Shown: one piece after another, positions 18,681-27,300 of the stretch | Numbering within the stretch: the stretch's first letter is position 1 | Layout: the number at the start of each line of letters is the position of its first letter | Assembly: GCA_028284445.1 (NCBI GenBank) | Contig: JANQRS010000082.1 | Span: 1-64,000 of the forward strand | DNA: 64,000 nt | DNA from: Calditrichia bacterium | Lineage (GTDB): Bacteria; Calditrichota; Calditrichia; RBG-13-44-9; J075 | Direction of reading: 5' to 3' | The notes under the pieces: generated by a model | What the model saw: only the letters and a program-made list of their open reading frames with translations | Told to the model about the DNA's origin: nothing | Databases searched by the model: none | Program-made: the position numbers and the translations under genes

Positions 18681-19130
18681 ATGACCCCGACTATTCGTTT
18701 TGCAAGGCCTGAAGATATGAACACCTTAATTGATCTGTGTGAAGCCCACGCACATTATGAAATGGCTGACTATGATAAACATGGTAAAGCCAAAGGGCTG
18801 GCAAGAGATCTTTTTACAGACAATCCCCGGTTGTTTTGCCTGGTCGTCGAGCGCGACCGGAGTTTGATCGGTTATGCGACCTACATGAAGCAGTATGCCA
18901 CCTGGGATGCCAGTGATTATGTGTATATGGATTGCCTGTTTGTCAGTGAAGGGCAGCGCGGACAAGGCCTTGGGCAGCGCCTCATGGAGCGCATTCAGGA
19001 AGAAACCCGAAAACTGGGCTGTAGCCTGATCCAATGGCAGACCCCGGATTTCAACACCGGGGCCATTCGGTTCTACAAGCGTCTGGGCGCACACGCCAAA
19101 ACCAAGGAGCGTTTCTTTTTGGATGCATAA
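18681..19130 (+). CDS. GNAT family N-acetyltransferase
   Basis: 149 residues, full length for a single GNAT domain. The acetyl-CoA binding motif A is clear: YVYMDCLFVSEGQRGQGLGQRL, with QRGQGLG as the pyrophosphate loop. The C-terminal LIQWQTPDFNTGAIRFYKRLGA is the motif B region. It resembles diamine/amino-acid acetyltransferases (N-terminal RFARPEDMNTLIDLCEAHAHYE), so a small amine or amino acid is the likely substrate. It is the last gene of the unit that starts at 15570 and is followed by a long repeat-rich region. Confidence 0.87.
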   Translation: MTPTIRFARPEDMNTLIDLCEAHAHYEMADYDKHGKAKGLARDLFTDNPRLFCLVVERDRSLIGYATYMKQYATWDASDYVYMDCLFVSEGQRGQGLGQRLMERIQEETRKLGCSLIQWQTPDFNTGAIRFYKRLGAHAKTKERFFLDA

Positions 19131-19646
19131 TTTTAGACAGGATTGACAGGATGAACAGGATGAACAGGATGAACAGGATGAACAGGAAAGAAAAACTAAG
19201 AACTTTTTGACACAGATGTCCACGGATTGACACTGATTTCCACAGATAAGAAAAGAAGGGGTAAAAAGATAGAAGAAGCCGAGCCGAGCGTTTTCTTCCA
19301 GTTGGTTCCTCGCGGCACTTCTGTTGAAACATCATCAGTGCTTATCCGTGGGAATCCGTGTCTAAGGATTTTGGTTTTTCCATCCTGTCAATCCTGTCTG
19401 ATGTTTTTTACGCAAATAGAGCGAATATTTTATTCCGAAGTACCCGCAATTGAATTGCCCGGCACCCCCAACACACCTCACCTCACAAGCCCTTAAAAAT
19501 CAAGATTTTAACATCTTCAATTGTGCCTTCCACTTATAAATTCACGGCCAAACTGCAAATGCAGTTCACACAAAAACGGAAAAAATTTATATGTTTTTTA
19601 AGTGAAATGCGATTTTTTAAGAAAGGCCCGTCTCTCTTATTTTTGA
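19131..19646. repeat. repeat-rich intergenic region with 9-bp tandem array
   Basis: It begins with 5.8 copies of a 9-bp unit (AACAGGATG type, 19136-19187). The core at 19205-19280 is the inverted partner of 15440-15515. Further pieces are a CAGTGCTTATCCGTGGGAATC element (19340-19360) and CCTGTCAATCCTGTC (19383-19397). From 19430 on the sequence is AT-rich and I see no further gene or terminator. The region separates the GNAT gene from the module 2 sigma operon. Confidence 0.7.
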
Positions 19647-19679
19647 AAGGCGTTGGGCAACGTTTCTGCAGAATTACAT

Positions 19680-19817
19680 ATGCGAGATGAGAACTGCCCC
19701 CTAGATGGATACCTAATAAACAAGGAAGCCGGCTTAGCTATCTTTCATCACAATGAAGAAGCGCCGGATTTAAAGACAGCAGACACCGCAGACAACGGGT
19801 ATAACCTAAGGGTATGA
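19680..19817 (+). CDS. candidate 45-residue small protein coupled to the sigma gene
   Basis: An open frame of 45 codons starts MRDENCPLDGYLINKEAG and ends ADNGYNLRV. Its TGA (19815-19817) overlaps the sigma-factor ATG (19814-19816) as ATGA, a standard sign of translational coupling. No good Shine-Dalgarno is seen before this ATG; an in-frame TTG at 19653 lies close to a GAAAGG. No domain is recognised. It may be a leader peptide whose translation controls the sigma gene, or a small partner protein. A chance open frame cannot be excluded. Confidence 0.4.
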   Translation: MRDENCPLDGYLINKEAGLAIFHHNEEAPDLKTADTADNGYNLRV

Positions 19818-20452
19818 TCTTTATGAATCTCAAAGAACTTGGCAACAAAGAATTTATTGATTTGTTGAAGAGCGATCTCGACAATCAAATGCTATGGGCA
19901 CATTTTGTGGAACGATTTCGGGACTGGCCGATTGGCATTACCATTGACAAGCGGTTCAAGAAGCGCCGCCACTACAACTTCTCGGATGTAGAAGATGTGG
20001 TGCAGCAAGTTTTCTTAAACCTCACCAAGAACGATTATCGGACAATGCGAAATTTTCGCAACGAACATGACGGTTCGATCATCCGGCTTCTTCAGATCAT
20101 GTCGTTACAGGCAGAGAATCGCTGGATTAATGGTGAGTGGAAAATTCGGACAACCGACTTAAAGGAGGAAATCCTCAGCGAAGATGATGAGGATGCAACA
20201 CCAACGCACCAGGAAATTCGCGAGTCAGTCGAAAACTGTCTGGACCACATTCTTGTCGAGCATAAGCATCGAGACCGTAACAAGTTGATTTACCTCATGC
20301 ACCATTTTGATGGCGTACCAAAGAAGCAAATAAGCAAAAAACTGAATACGGACCTTAGTTATCAAAGTATTTGCAGGATTATCAGCGGGACCCAAAAGTT
20401 GATATCCAAGAATTGTAGACCAGATGGTTTGGCGGGCGGACTCATTTCATAA
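19814..20452 (+). CDS. sigma-70-family (ECF-like) sigma factor (module 2)
   Basis: 212 residues. Region 2 is visible at ~45-115 (HYNFSDVEDVVQQVFLNL and LLQIMSLQAENRWI). Region 4 lies at ~140-205 and contains KQISKKLNTDLSYQSICRI, a plausible helix-turn-helix. The first ATG forms an ATGA overlap with the small open frame upstream; an in-frame ATG nine bases later is better spaced from AAGGG, so either start is possible. It is followed 120 bases later by a zf-HC2 gene on the same strand, the arrangement expected of a sigma/anti-sigma pair. The module is longer than module 1 but has the same core parts. Confidence 0.75.
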   Translation: MIFMNLKELGNKEFIDLLKSDLDNQMLWAHFVERFRDWPIGITIDKRFKKRRHYNFSDVEDVVQQVFLNLTKNDYRTMRNFRNEHDGSIIRLLQIMSLQAENRWINGEWKIRTTDLKEEILSEDDEDATPTHQEIRESVENCLDHILVEHKHRDRNKLIYLMHHFDGVPKKQISKKLNTDLSYQSICRIISGTQKLISKNCRPDGLAGGLIS

Positions 20453-20572
20453 ACGGTAATGATTTTAACAAAGATCGTGATAGTAATATGAACTTGGCTT
20501 CGCATCTCCCTTACATTAGCCTGATTTGCCAAGAGATGTATTTATCACACTTATCAAGTGAGGTTGTTTAAG

Positions 20573-21628
20573 ATGCATGGATTGAATCACACAGGCAGCA
20601 AGCGTTCCAACGGGGTATCAAATGAGTGTCCTTTCACCGAGATGGTACATCGCTATTTGGCAAAACAGACTTCAGAGGCAGAGAACGAACAGGTGCATGC
20701 TCACCTGACAGACTGCCCGCAATGTTATGCACTTATGGTCGCCAATATGTCACTGGAACATATTGAGGAACCGACAGAAGCGGACATTGAATCGTTAAGT
20801 AGAAAATGGACAAAATCCCCGGAACAACTCGCAGCCCAGATGATTGCCCATGCAAAAGTCACCGATGAAGCATCACCTGCAGTTGTAGAATCGAATAGCG
20901 ATGGGCCAACCCCAGCTCCACAGCGCTGGGGACCAGGGAGGATATTCACCTGGTCAGCAGGCCCGTTGCTGGCAGCATTACTGCTTATTGGTTTCTCAAT
21001 TGGCGGCGGTCCCCTCCTCACCTGGATGGAGGGAGATAAGTTTCCGGACAATCTGGAGTATTATGTGCGGGCTAGCGTCGTTCCCTATCCATTTGACGGA
21101 AGTAGCTTCAGGAATATGAATGAAAGTGATTCAACAGCCTGGCGAAGTTTCACAGAGTTTTATAAAAAAGGCATTCTCCATTACATGGAAAAGGATTTTA
21201 GCACGGCGATAGCGCACTTCTCGCCTCTGGAATCGAGTATTGGAGAATTAATGCGCACCACAACTTCGCCGATCAAGCGTCAACGGTTGAGAGACTACCA
21301 CTTTTATTTCGGAGTGACACACCTGGCAATTTCCAAAACTGAGGGAATGGACCAGCTAAAGCGCGAAGAACATCTCGCCAGAGCGGTTGAATTGCTCACA
21401 AAAGCCCGGAATCTCGAATCGCAACAACCGGGAATGAGTGGAGCCGGTGCAGGAGGACAGACAAACCTGGGCAATCCTGTTAGAGACCGGGAGACCTATT
21501 TCCTGGCCCTTGCGTATTGGTTTTCAGAGGATACCTCCAAAGCACAAGAACTGATTAGACAGATACCCGAGATCAGCAGATTTTTTAGAGATAGCCAAAT
21601 CCTGCAAGAGGAATGGTCAAGAGATTAA
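20573..21628 (+). CDS. zf-HC2 anti-sigma-like membrane protein (module 2)
   Basis: 351 residues from the ATG at 20573 (GAGG nine bases upstream; a GTG five codons earlier is less likely). The zinc-finger motif H44-x3-C48-x2-C51 (HLTDCPQC) is preceded by the usual helix (MVHRYLAKQTSEAENEQ). A Pro-rich linker and a single membrane helix at ~127-146 follow. The ~200-residue C-terminal part is helical and TPR-like (LARAVELLTKARNLE). The domain order is zf-HC2, membrane helix, helical repeat, as in the module 1 protein at 4544, so the C-terminal part is predicted outside the cytoplasm. It likely restrains the sigma factor encoded upstream. Confidence 0.8.
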   Translation: MHGLNHTGSKRSNGVSNECPFTEMVHRYLAKQTSEAENEQVHAHLTDCPQCYALMVANMSLEHIEEPTEADIESLSRKWTKSPEQLAAQMIAHAKVTDEASPAVVESNSDGPTPAPQRWGPGRIFTWSAGPLLAALLLIGFSIGGGPLLTWMEGDKFPDNLEYYVRASVVPYPFDGSSFRNMNESDSTAWRSFTEFYKKGILHYMEKDFSTAIAHFSPLESSIGELMRTTTSPIKRQRLRDYHFYFGVTHLAISKTEGMDQLKREEHLARAVELLTKARNLESQQPGMSGAGAGGQTNLGNPVRDRETYFLALAYWFSEDTSKAQELIRQIPEISRFFRDSQILQEEWSRD

Positions 21629-22031
21629 CACGTTAGATTTTGCAAAAGATATGTAAATTGGGTATCCTTAAAGTAAGGATTCTTCACCCAACCGGAGTTG
21701 GAAAGCCAACGCAATCTATCACCGCGGTTTGATGACCATAAAAACTGAGGCAATCAAACCCGACACAATAGGCACAACAGCCACATTTAGCTTTCGCGGT
21801 CATTGGAGCCTGCATCAGCAGGATCCCTCAATATATTAGTTTTGCTTGGACAAAGGCCTTCCTTGAATGGTCCGGGAGTCCTATGCGCTCGCTTAAAATG
21901 ACAACGACAACCATACTAGAGGCAACTAACGAGGAGATGCCTTTTGCATGGTATTCAGATAGATAAAGAACAGAGCCTGTCACTCAGCAGGAAAATAAAC
22001 ACCCAATCCTCAGAGGAGAGGAGTACGTAAG
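21629..22031. other. 403-base intergenic region within module 2
   Basis: No large gene. It contains a short hairpin GTTGG/CCAAC with an AAAG loop (about 21700) and an AAATTGGGTATC sequence near 21652 that resembles, in inverted orientation, part of the left window edge. A 27-codon open frame occurs at 21883-21966. The next gene has a purine-rich ribosome-binding region (AGAGGAGAGGAG). The region may hold an internal promoter or an RNA element; I recognise no known riboswitch. Confidence 0.4.
21883..21966 (+). CDS. possible 27-residue peptide, weak support
   Basis: The open frame runs from an ATG with GGGAG four bases upstream to a TAA and reads MRSLKMTTTTILEATNEEM at its start. It sits alone in the gap before the first unknown module 2 gene. 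There is no homology that I can recognise. It is recorded because small proteins are easily missed and because a short peptide next to a CHAT peptidase could be a substrate. It is most probably a chance open frame. Confidence 0.15.
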   Translation: MRSLKMTTTTILEATNEEMPFAWYSDR

Positions 22032-22841
22032 ATGGCAGAAACTGATGTGCAAACACAGGAATCAGTAATTAAAGCACTCGATTGGTTAAGATCTGTTGCA
22101 GGTCTAACCACAAGGATCCTGATTTGGTCTCTTCTGATCTTTCTTGTAATTTGGGCCTTCCGAGTTAGCTTTCCCGATTTCTTTTACGTTCCGGTAACAT
22201 TTCCGGAATCTAACAAGCCCCATGGTATCAAAAAAGACACGGAATTTTCAGCTTCTTTAACCCCCGTGGACAATCATTTGGTAAACGGAGCAATTCTGAA
22301 TTTAGAGGCTCAAATATTGCCTGGAGCTGCACCGGCTGGGACATGCTATGGCATCATCCAGGTAGTCCGTTTACAAAAGATTATTGGTCCTAATGAATTT
22401 CAGAATCTGTATGGCAGTATAGAACGCAAAGCTCGCGCAACGAGTACCGGCTGGTATGTGGATCGCATCGACGACGCAGGAACTCCATTCTTTGGACTTG
22501 AAGCAGGTGGAACTATTGGCATACAATCAATGAATCCAGCTACCATCAAAATCGGCTACGTCGACTCGATCAGCACTCAAATCATGGACAGGGCTGATCG
22601 TCGCGAGATTAGCAAGTATCTGGGAGTACGCTGGGAAGCAATCGCAGCCACAGTCTCACTAACTGATCGAAGCAAGGACATGGGTCATTACTACTGGTCA
22701 TGGACCGTCGACAATGACGGAAACGTCATCGGTCTCCAAGACGAATACGCGAATAGCGAATTAGTCGACGAATTTGAGAGGGCTTTGGCAAAATGGAATG
22801 AAAAAAAGGGTAATGGTGTATTGGCAACCAGTTGCAAGTAA
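22032..22841 (+). CDS. unknown membrane-anchored protein (module 2)
   Basis: 269 residues, with a purine-rich ribosome-binding region ahead of the ATG. One membrane helix at ~27-46 (TRILIWSLLIFLVIWAFRV) follows a short polar N-terminus, so the ~220-residue C-terminal domain is probably outside the cytoplasm. That domain is beta-rich (NHLVNGAILNLEAQILPG, GGTIGIQSMNPATIKIGYVDS) and contains one Cys in the middle and one near the end. I do not recognise the family. It is the first of three consecutive unknown genes between the anti-sigma and CHAT genes, so it may be a signal sensor or a peptidase substrate. Confidence 0.6.
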   Translation: MAETDVQTQESVIKALDWLRSVAGLTTRILIWSLLIFLVIWAFRVSFPDFFYVPVTFPESNKPHGIKKDTEFSASLTPVDNHLVNGAILNLEAQILPGAAPAGTCYGIIQVVRLQKIIGPNEFQNLYGSIERKARATSTGWYVDRIDDAGTPFFGLEAGGTIGIQSMNPATIKIGYVDSISTQIMDRADRREISKYLGVRWEAIAATVSLTDRSKDMGHYYWSWTVDNDGNVIGLQDEYANSELVDEFERALAKWNEKKGNGVLATSCK

Positions 22842-22879
22842 CCGACCACGTTTAAGACAATAATGAGAGAAACTTTGCC

Positions 22880-23635
22880 ATGGACTTTAAAAATTTTGAG
22901 AACAACACAAATAGAAACTCACTCACAAACATGGCTTCAAGCTTTGTTGGAGGAAAATTTTCGCGGCTCAGAATAGCTATTTTTGTTATTCCGATTCTCG
23001 CAGCGGTTAATTTATTCGTCGCTCAAAAAGCGCTGGATTTTGAATTATTTAAGCCGGAATCAAGTTTGGCAGCTAAGCGCGCAGCGTTGGTAGTCCAGCT
23101 GCGCAGTGAATCTCTACAGGGTGTTGAATCCTTTAATTCACGAGCGATTCAAAAAGCACGGGAATTTCAGAATGATCCGGACTTTAAGCCGTTGCTCTTG
23201 AACCGAATCAAGAGACCCAATCGCCGTAATCTACTGTCACTATTGGCACTGCGCGAAATTGATAACGCAGCGTATAGAGGCATGGACAACAATTTAAAAG
23301 CCGGTATACTCACGGATGCATTAAAACAAGCATCAACATTCAATGATTGGGCCAGACCTGATCTTTATTGGAATAGACCTGACAATCTTCTGCCTACACC
23401 GGTAGTGGCAATTACGGAGCTTGGCCCAGCTGCAGTTCCCGGTTTGAGAGCCCTTCTAATAGAAAAGCGAAACGCTCCACATTGGGGCTCCCAGGAAAAT
23501 TTACCCGGGGGGCTTGAACCATACAGAGTAAAGGATTATGCCCTGGCGCTTTTATATCGGATCGAAGGCAGTAGTCCTGATTCGCTCTTTAAGACTCAGG
23601 CGGGCCGAAATCGTCTCATTCAGGGCCGGCTATAG
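22880..23635 (+). CDS. unknown membrane-anchored helical protein (module 2)
   Basis: 251 residues. The N-terminal ~30 residues are polar and Asn-rich; a membrane helix at ~31-48 (RIAIFVIPILAAVNLFVA) follows. The rest is helical and weakly HEAT-like (LLSLLALREIDNAAYRG; ITELGPAAVPGLRALLIEK). The C-terminal part is therefore predicted to lie outside the cytoplasm. No catalytic motif is visible. It is 38 bases from the preceding unknown gene and 68 from the next, all on one strand, which suggests one operon. I do not recognise the family. Confidence 0.6.
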   Translation: MDFKNFENNTNRNSLTNMASSFVGGKFSRLRIAIFVIPILAAVNLFVAQKALDFELFKPESSLAAKRAALVVQLRSESLQGVESFNSRAIQKAREFQNDPDFKPLLLNRIKRPNRRNLLSLLALREIDNAAYRGMDNNLKAGILTDALKQASTFNDWARPDLYWNRPDNLLPTPVVAITELGPAAVPGLRALLIEKRNAPHWGSQENLPGGLEPYRVKDYALALLYRIEGSSPDSLFKTQAGRNRLIQGRL

Positions 23636-23703
23636 AGTCCAAGGATAGAAGACAGAAGCAATATTTAGATCAGTCTTCAAGCTTACAAGACACCTACAAG
23701 TGA

Positions 23704-24303
23704 ATGGAACAAAAAATGAAAATACTTACCTATACAGCAAGTTTGATTTTCATAATTATCATAGCTCCGGCGTGTACGCACGAAAAGCCAGATGAAACAT
23801 TGCCTGAGTTCACCCGTCCGCTGTCGAAAACTTTGGTCTTTGGTCCCGAAGGAACTGGCGGATTGATTCTTATGGATGAATGGGTAGACAGCACAGGCTA
23901 TCCGGCAAATGCAATTACAATAGATAAACCAGGAGCTTTCCTATCAGCTGTTGTGAGCAAGAAAGGCGGCTCTAACGCGCCAGCCACCGATACCATAAAG
24001 ACCACAACCCGTTTGCTAATCGATGGCAATGAAATTGTCCAAAAGAGCTTCGAAGTGGCGAAGGCAATTGGTCTGAAGGGGCATAACCATTCCGGATTGA
24101 GTTACTTTGCCGGAGAAAACAATGTTGAAACTATGGTTTACGGATTTCAAGAGCCCTTGATCTTTTTGCGCAATATGAGCTTAGAGGTCTTTGTTTCGGA
24201 TACAGCGGTTAAGAAATTACTTTTAACTGTTAACTATCTAGTTGAAGACGTTGGGCAAGATGAAGGCGGTCATGGTGGAGACAGAGAGGATCCACATCCA
24301 TAA
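23704..24303 (+). CDS. unknown lipoprotein (module 2)
   Basis: 199 residues from the first ATG; an in-frame ATG four codons later (23716) is equally possible. It has a lipoprotein signal (hydrophobic ILTYTASLIFIIIIAPAC, lipobox APAC). The mature part is beta-rich with GPEGTGGLILMDEWVDS and a C-terminal tail rich in Gly, Asp and His (EGGHGGDREDPHP). No recognised domain; the tail could bind metal, but that is a guess. It lies 47 bases before the CHAT gene, so it is probably co-translated with it. Confidence 0.6.
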   Translation: MEQKMKILTYTASLIFIIIIAPACTHEKPDETLPEFTRPLSKTLVFGPEGTGGLILMDEWVDSTGYPANAITIDKPGAFLSAVVSKKGGSNAPATDTIKTTTRLLIDGNEIVQKSFEVAKAIGLKGHNHSGLSYFAGENNVETMVYGFQEPLIFLRNMSLEVFVSDTAVKKLLLTVNYLVEDVGQDEGGHGGDREDPHP

Positions 24304-24350
24304 AGCTTAGCCGACTTGATTGCCTCTTAAAAGAAACGGAAACTTTCCTA

Positions 24351-27300
24351 ATGCGACTCATGCAATCCTCCATTTTAAGGAGATATCTGGGTCTGATTAT
24401 CGTCATTCTGGCGCTGGTCAGACCAGCTTTACCTTCGGACAATACCGAAAACGAGTTAACAGAAGTCAGGGATTTCTTTCAACTATTACGGGTGATAGCA
24501 AGCGCCCCTGACAGTTCCAGGCTTAACAGTCTGGAAAATTGGGTGCAAAATCATGCCGGAAACCATATCAGCGCTCTATGGCTGGTAGAGCAGTATCACT
24601 TATCCAATACCCTTAACAGAGGACATAAATTCTTCAGCAGTCTTCCTGTTCAAGCGAAGGATCTTCAGATAAAACACTGGATGTTAGCAAAAATCTACCA
24701 CCTAAAAAATGATGTTGAGGCTGCATCCGCATCCTACAAACGCGCTCTATCATCTGCTCATATATATCCGGAGCTGCTCGTCGACATTTCAGTCCTTGAA
24801 AGCAGGAATCGGGGACGGTTACCAAACGACTGGAATCCAGTTGATCAAAGTTCCAACTCCGAACTTCGTGGACTTCTGAAAGCACTGAGACCCTATGTCA
24901 AACGGCAGTGGACGGAGGCTATTCGGTATTTTGAAGAACTTCCAGATAAATATCACAGGGACTGGACAATACTATATAGTTGGGGTTATTGCCTACGACA
25001 GATTCACAGTGACAAAATCGCCACAGAGAAATTTCTCAAAGCCTTAAACATCGCTAAGGCCGAGCATAATTTGCACTTCCAAGCCAAAACTTATATCATC
25101 CTTGGCAATGCGGCCACTTCCCTGGACTTTCAAAGGACTTACTATGATTCATCTTATGCGATTGCCAAAGACATCGGTATCCTGAACCTGCTACCATATA
25201 TAGCAGGAAACCGTGGTCTTCTGGAAGGCGAAGCTGGAGAGTTAGACCTTGCAGATTCTCTCCTGACTGAGGCAATAGAGTTTAGTGAGCAACTGCAATC
25301 ACCCCGGCTTATGTCGACATGGTCCCGACGACATGGAAATTTATTGTCAATCCAGGGCCGATATGATGAAGCATTCAAGCTCTACGATCTCGCATCTGAT
25401 TTTGCGGATGAAGCACAAAGCAATTTTCACTCAATTATTGCGACAATACGGGAAGGCGGACTATATCGTATATTAAGAAGAGGTTCCTTAGCTCGGCAAA
25501 TTTTATCAGGAGCCCTCAATTCCGCCAGCAGGTTAAATGACCCGTTTCTTATGACGCAGGCTGATATTCAAATAGCACACCTGGAGTTTTCGATTGGCAA
25601 CTACCAGGCGGCACGCGATATCTACAAACGCTACCTGAAAAGGCCACCGACCAACGCGAATGAAATCAGTGAGCATGCCTGGTGGCGTATTAACTGCGGA
25701 CGTAGTTACCTTGCTCAAGCGAATTTTGATGAAGCCGCAAAGCAATTCAAAATTGCTTACGACTTGACGGAAACAGACGGACACCTCTATCGCTCCATGG
25801 CACTACTCAAGTTGGCGGAAATCGATTTAGCAAACGGCAATATCGATAGCGGTCGGAGACATTTAGATGAATGCGACCAACTAACCGCCAAAGTTGACTC
25901 AGAAGATATTATTGTCAATATCTATACACTGCGCGGTGATGCAAGTGCCAAGAGTAGGCAAATAAAACAGGCCATTACCTACTATAGAAAAGCAGCAGAC
26001 ATTTTGGAAACGATGCGAGAACGTCTAACAGGTGAAACATCCAGAATTCAGTTCTTTAGGGATAAAACCAATATCTACAGCAAACTGGCAGGAAGCTATA
26101 ACAAGCTGCATCAAACAACCCAAAATCGCGCTTATCTTGATAGCCTATACGCTTATTTGGAACTGAACCAAAGCAGGGCTCTCCGTGAACTCCGGTCTAT
26201 AGAATCAACAGCGATAACTCAAGAGGAGGCCTATCAACGCCAAAAATACGATGAAGCGCGTAAACGGCATTCTGTTTTACAGCGGAATCTGCGAGAAAAC
26301 GGCAAAGCCCTTTTACCTGAAGCCCGAGATTCCCTCGATATTCAACTCCGCGTTTCTCAACATTCAGTCATTGCGCAGAAACTGCGCCTTCAGCAAAGCC
26401 ATTCGCTTGACTCCAAAACTCTTTTGGCAGAAATGCCAAAATTGTCCGAAATCCAGGAAGCAATATCGGATAGCTCAGCTCTGATCTACTATCACTTTAG
26501 TGAGCAAGCGCTTGCGCTCGTTGTTACCCGGAATGATATCGCCGCTGTCCCACTGCAATCTAACGAGGAGGAAATTACCAATCTAATCGCCAGGCTCTTA
26601 AATCCGTTCTACCGAGATCCTGATGACGTCATTCCCTTCCGGGCAGAGATTGCTTACACCCTTTACGAAAAACTCATCAAACCACTGGAAGAACAAGTTG
26701 ACTTACCCGGCAAGCTACTCATTGTTCCGGATGCCACCACGGCCAATTTACAATTCGACATACTGTTAACCGCCACAACTCAGAAAGCAGAATATCATCA
26801 GCTTGAAGCTGGGGATTATGCCAACAAATTCCTGATTCATCGATATGACATCGGCTATTTGCCCAATGCCGGCTTTTTGACCGATCAAAGCATTAACCGT
26901 AAGAACAGCATCGGTATTTTCGCATACGGAGGCCAAGGGGGAACAAAACGACGCTGGTCCAGCCCAATAGCCGGTCAACCGGAGCCGTTATACCATGCAA
27001 ATCAAGAAGCCCAAGACATTCAGGAATTGCACCCAAATAGTCGCATATATCATCGTAAAATCGCGACCGTTGATGCATTTACTGAGGCAAGTAGGAAATT
27101 TGATATTTTGCATTTTGCCACGCATGCATTTGCCGACTCCAGCAACGACATTTTTTCCGGTCTTGTCTTCAATAGCGGTTCGGACAGCACTGACGATGGC
27201 TATCTTATGGGATACGAGCTTAATAATCTGCGGATTACGGCAGATATGGTAACGCTCAACGCCTGCGAAACCGGACGCGGTAAAGTAGTTGCAGGTGAGG

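Noticed and set aside
21690..21760. c-di-GMP (GEMM) riboswitch suggested by GGAAAG and ACGCAA words
   Set aside because: The conserved core and second helix do not match; only short words coincide.
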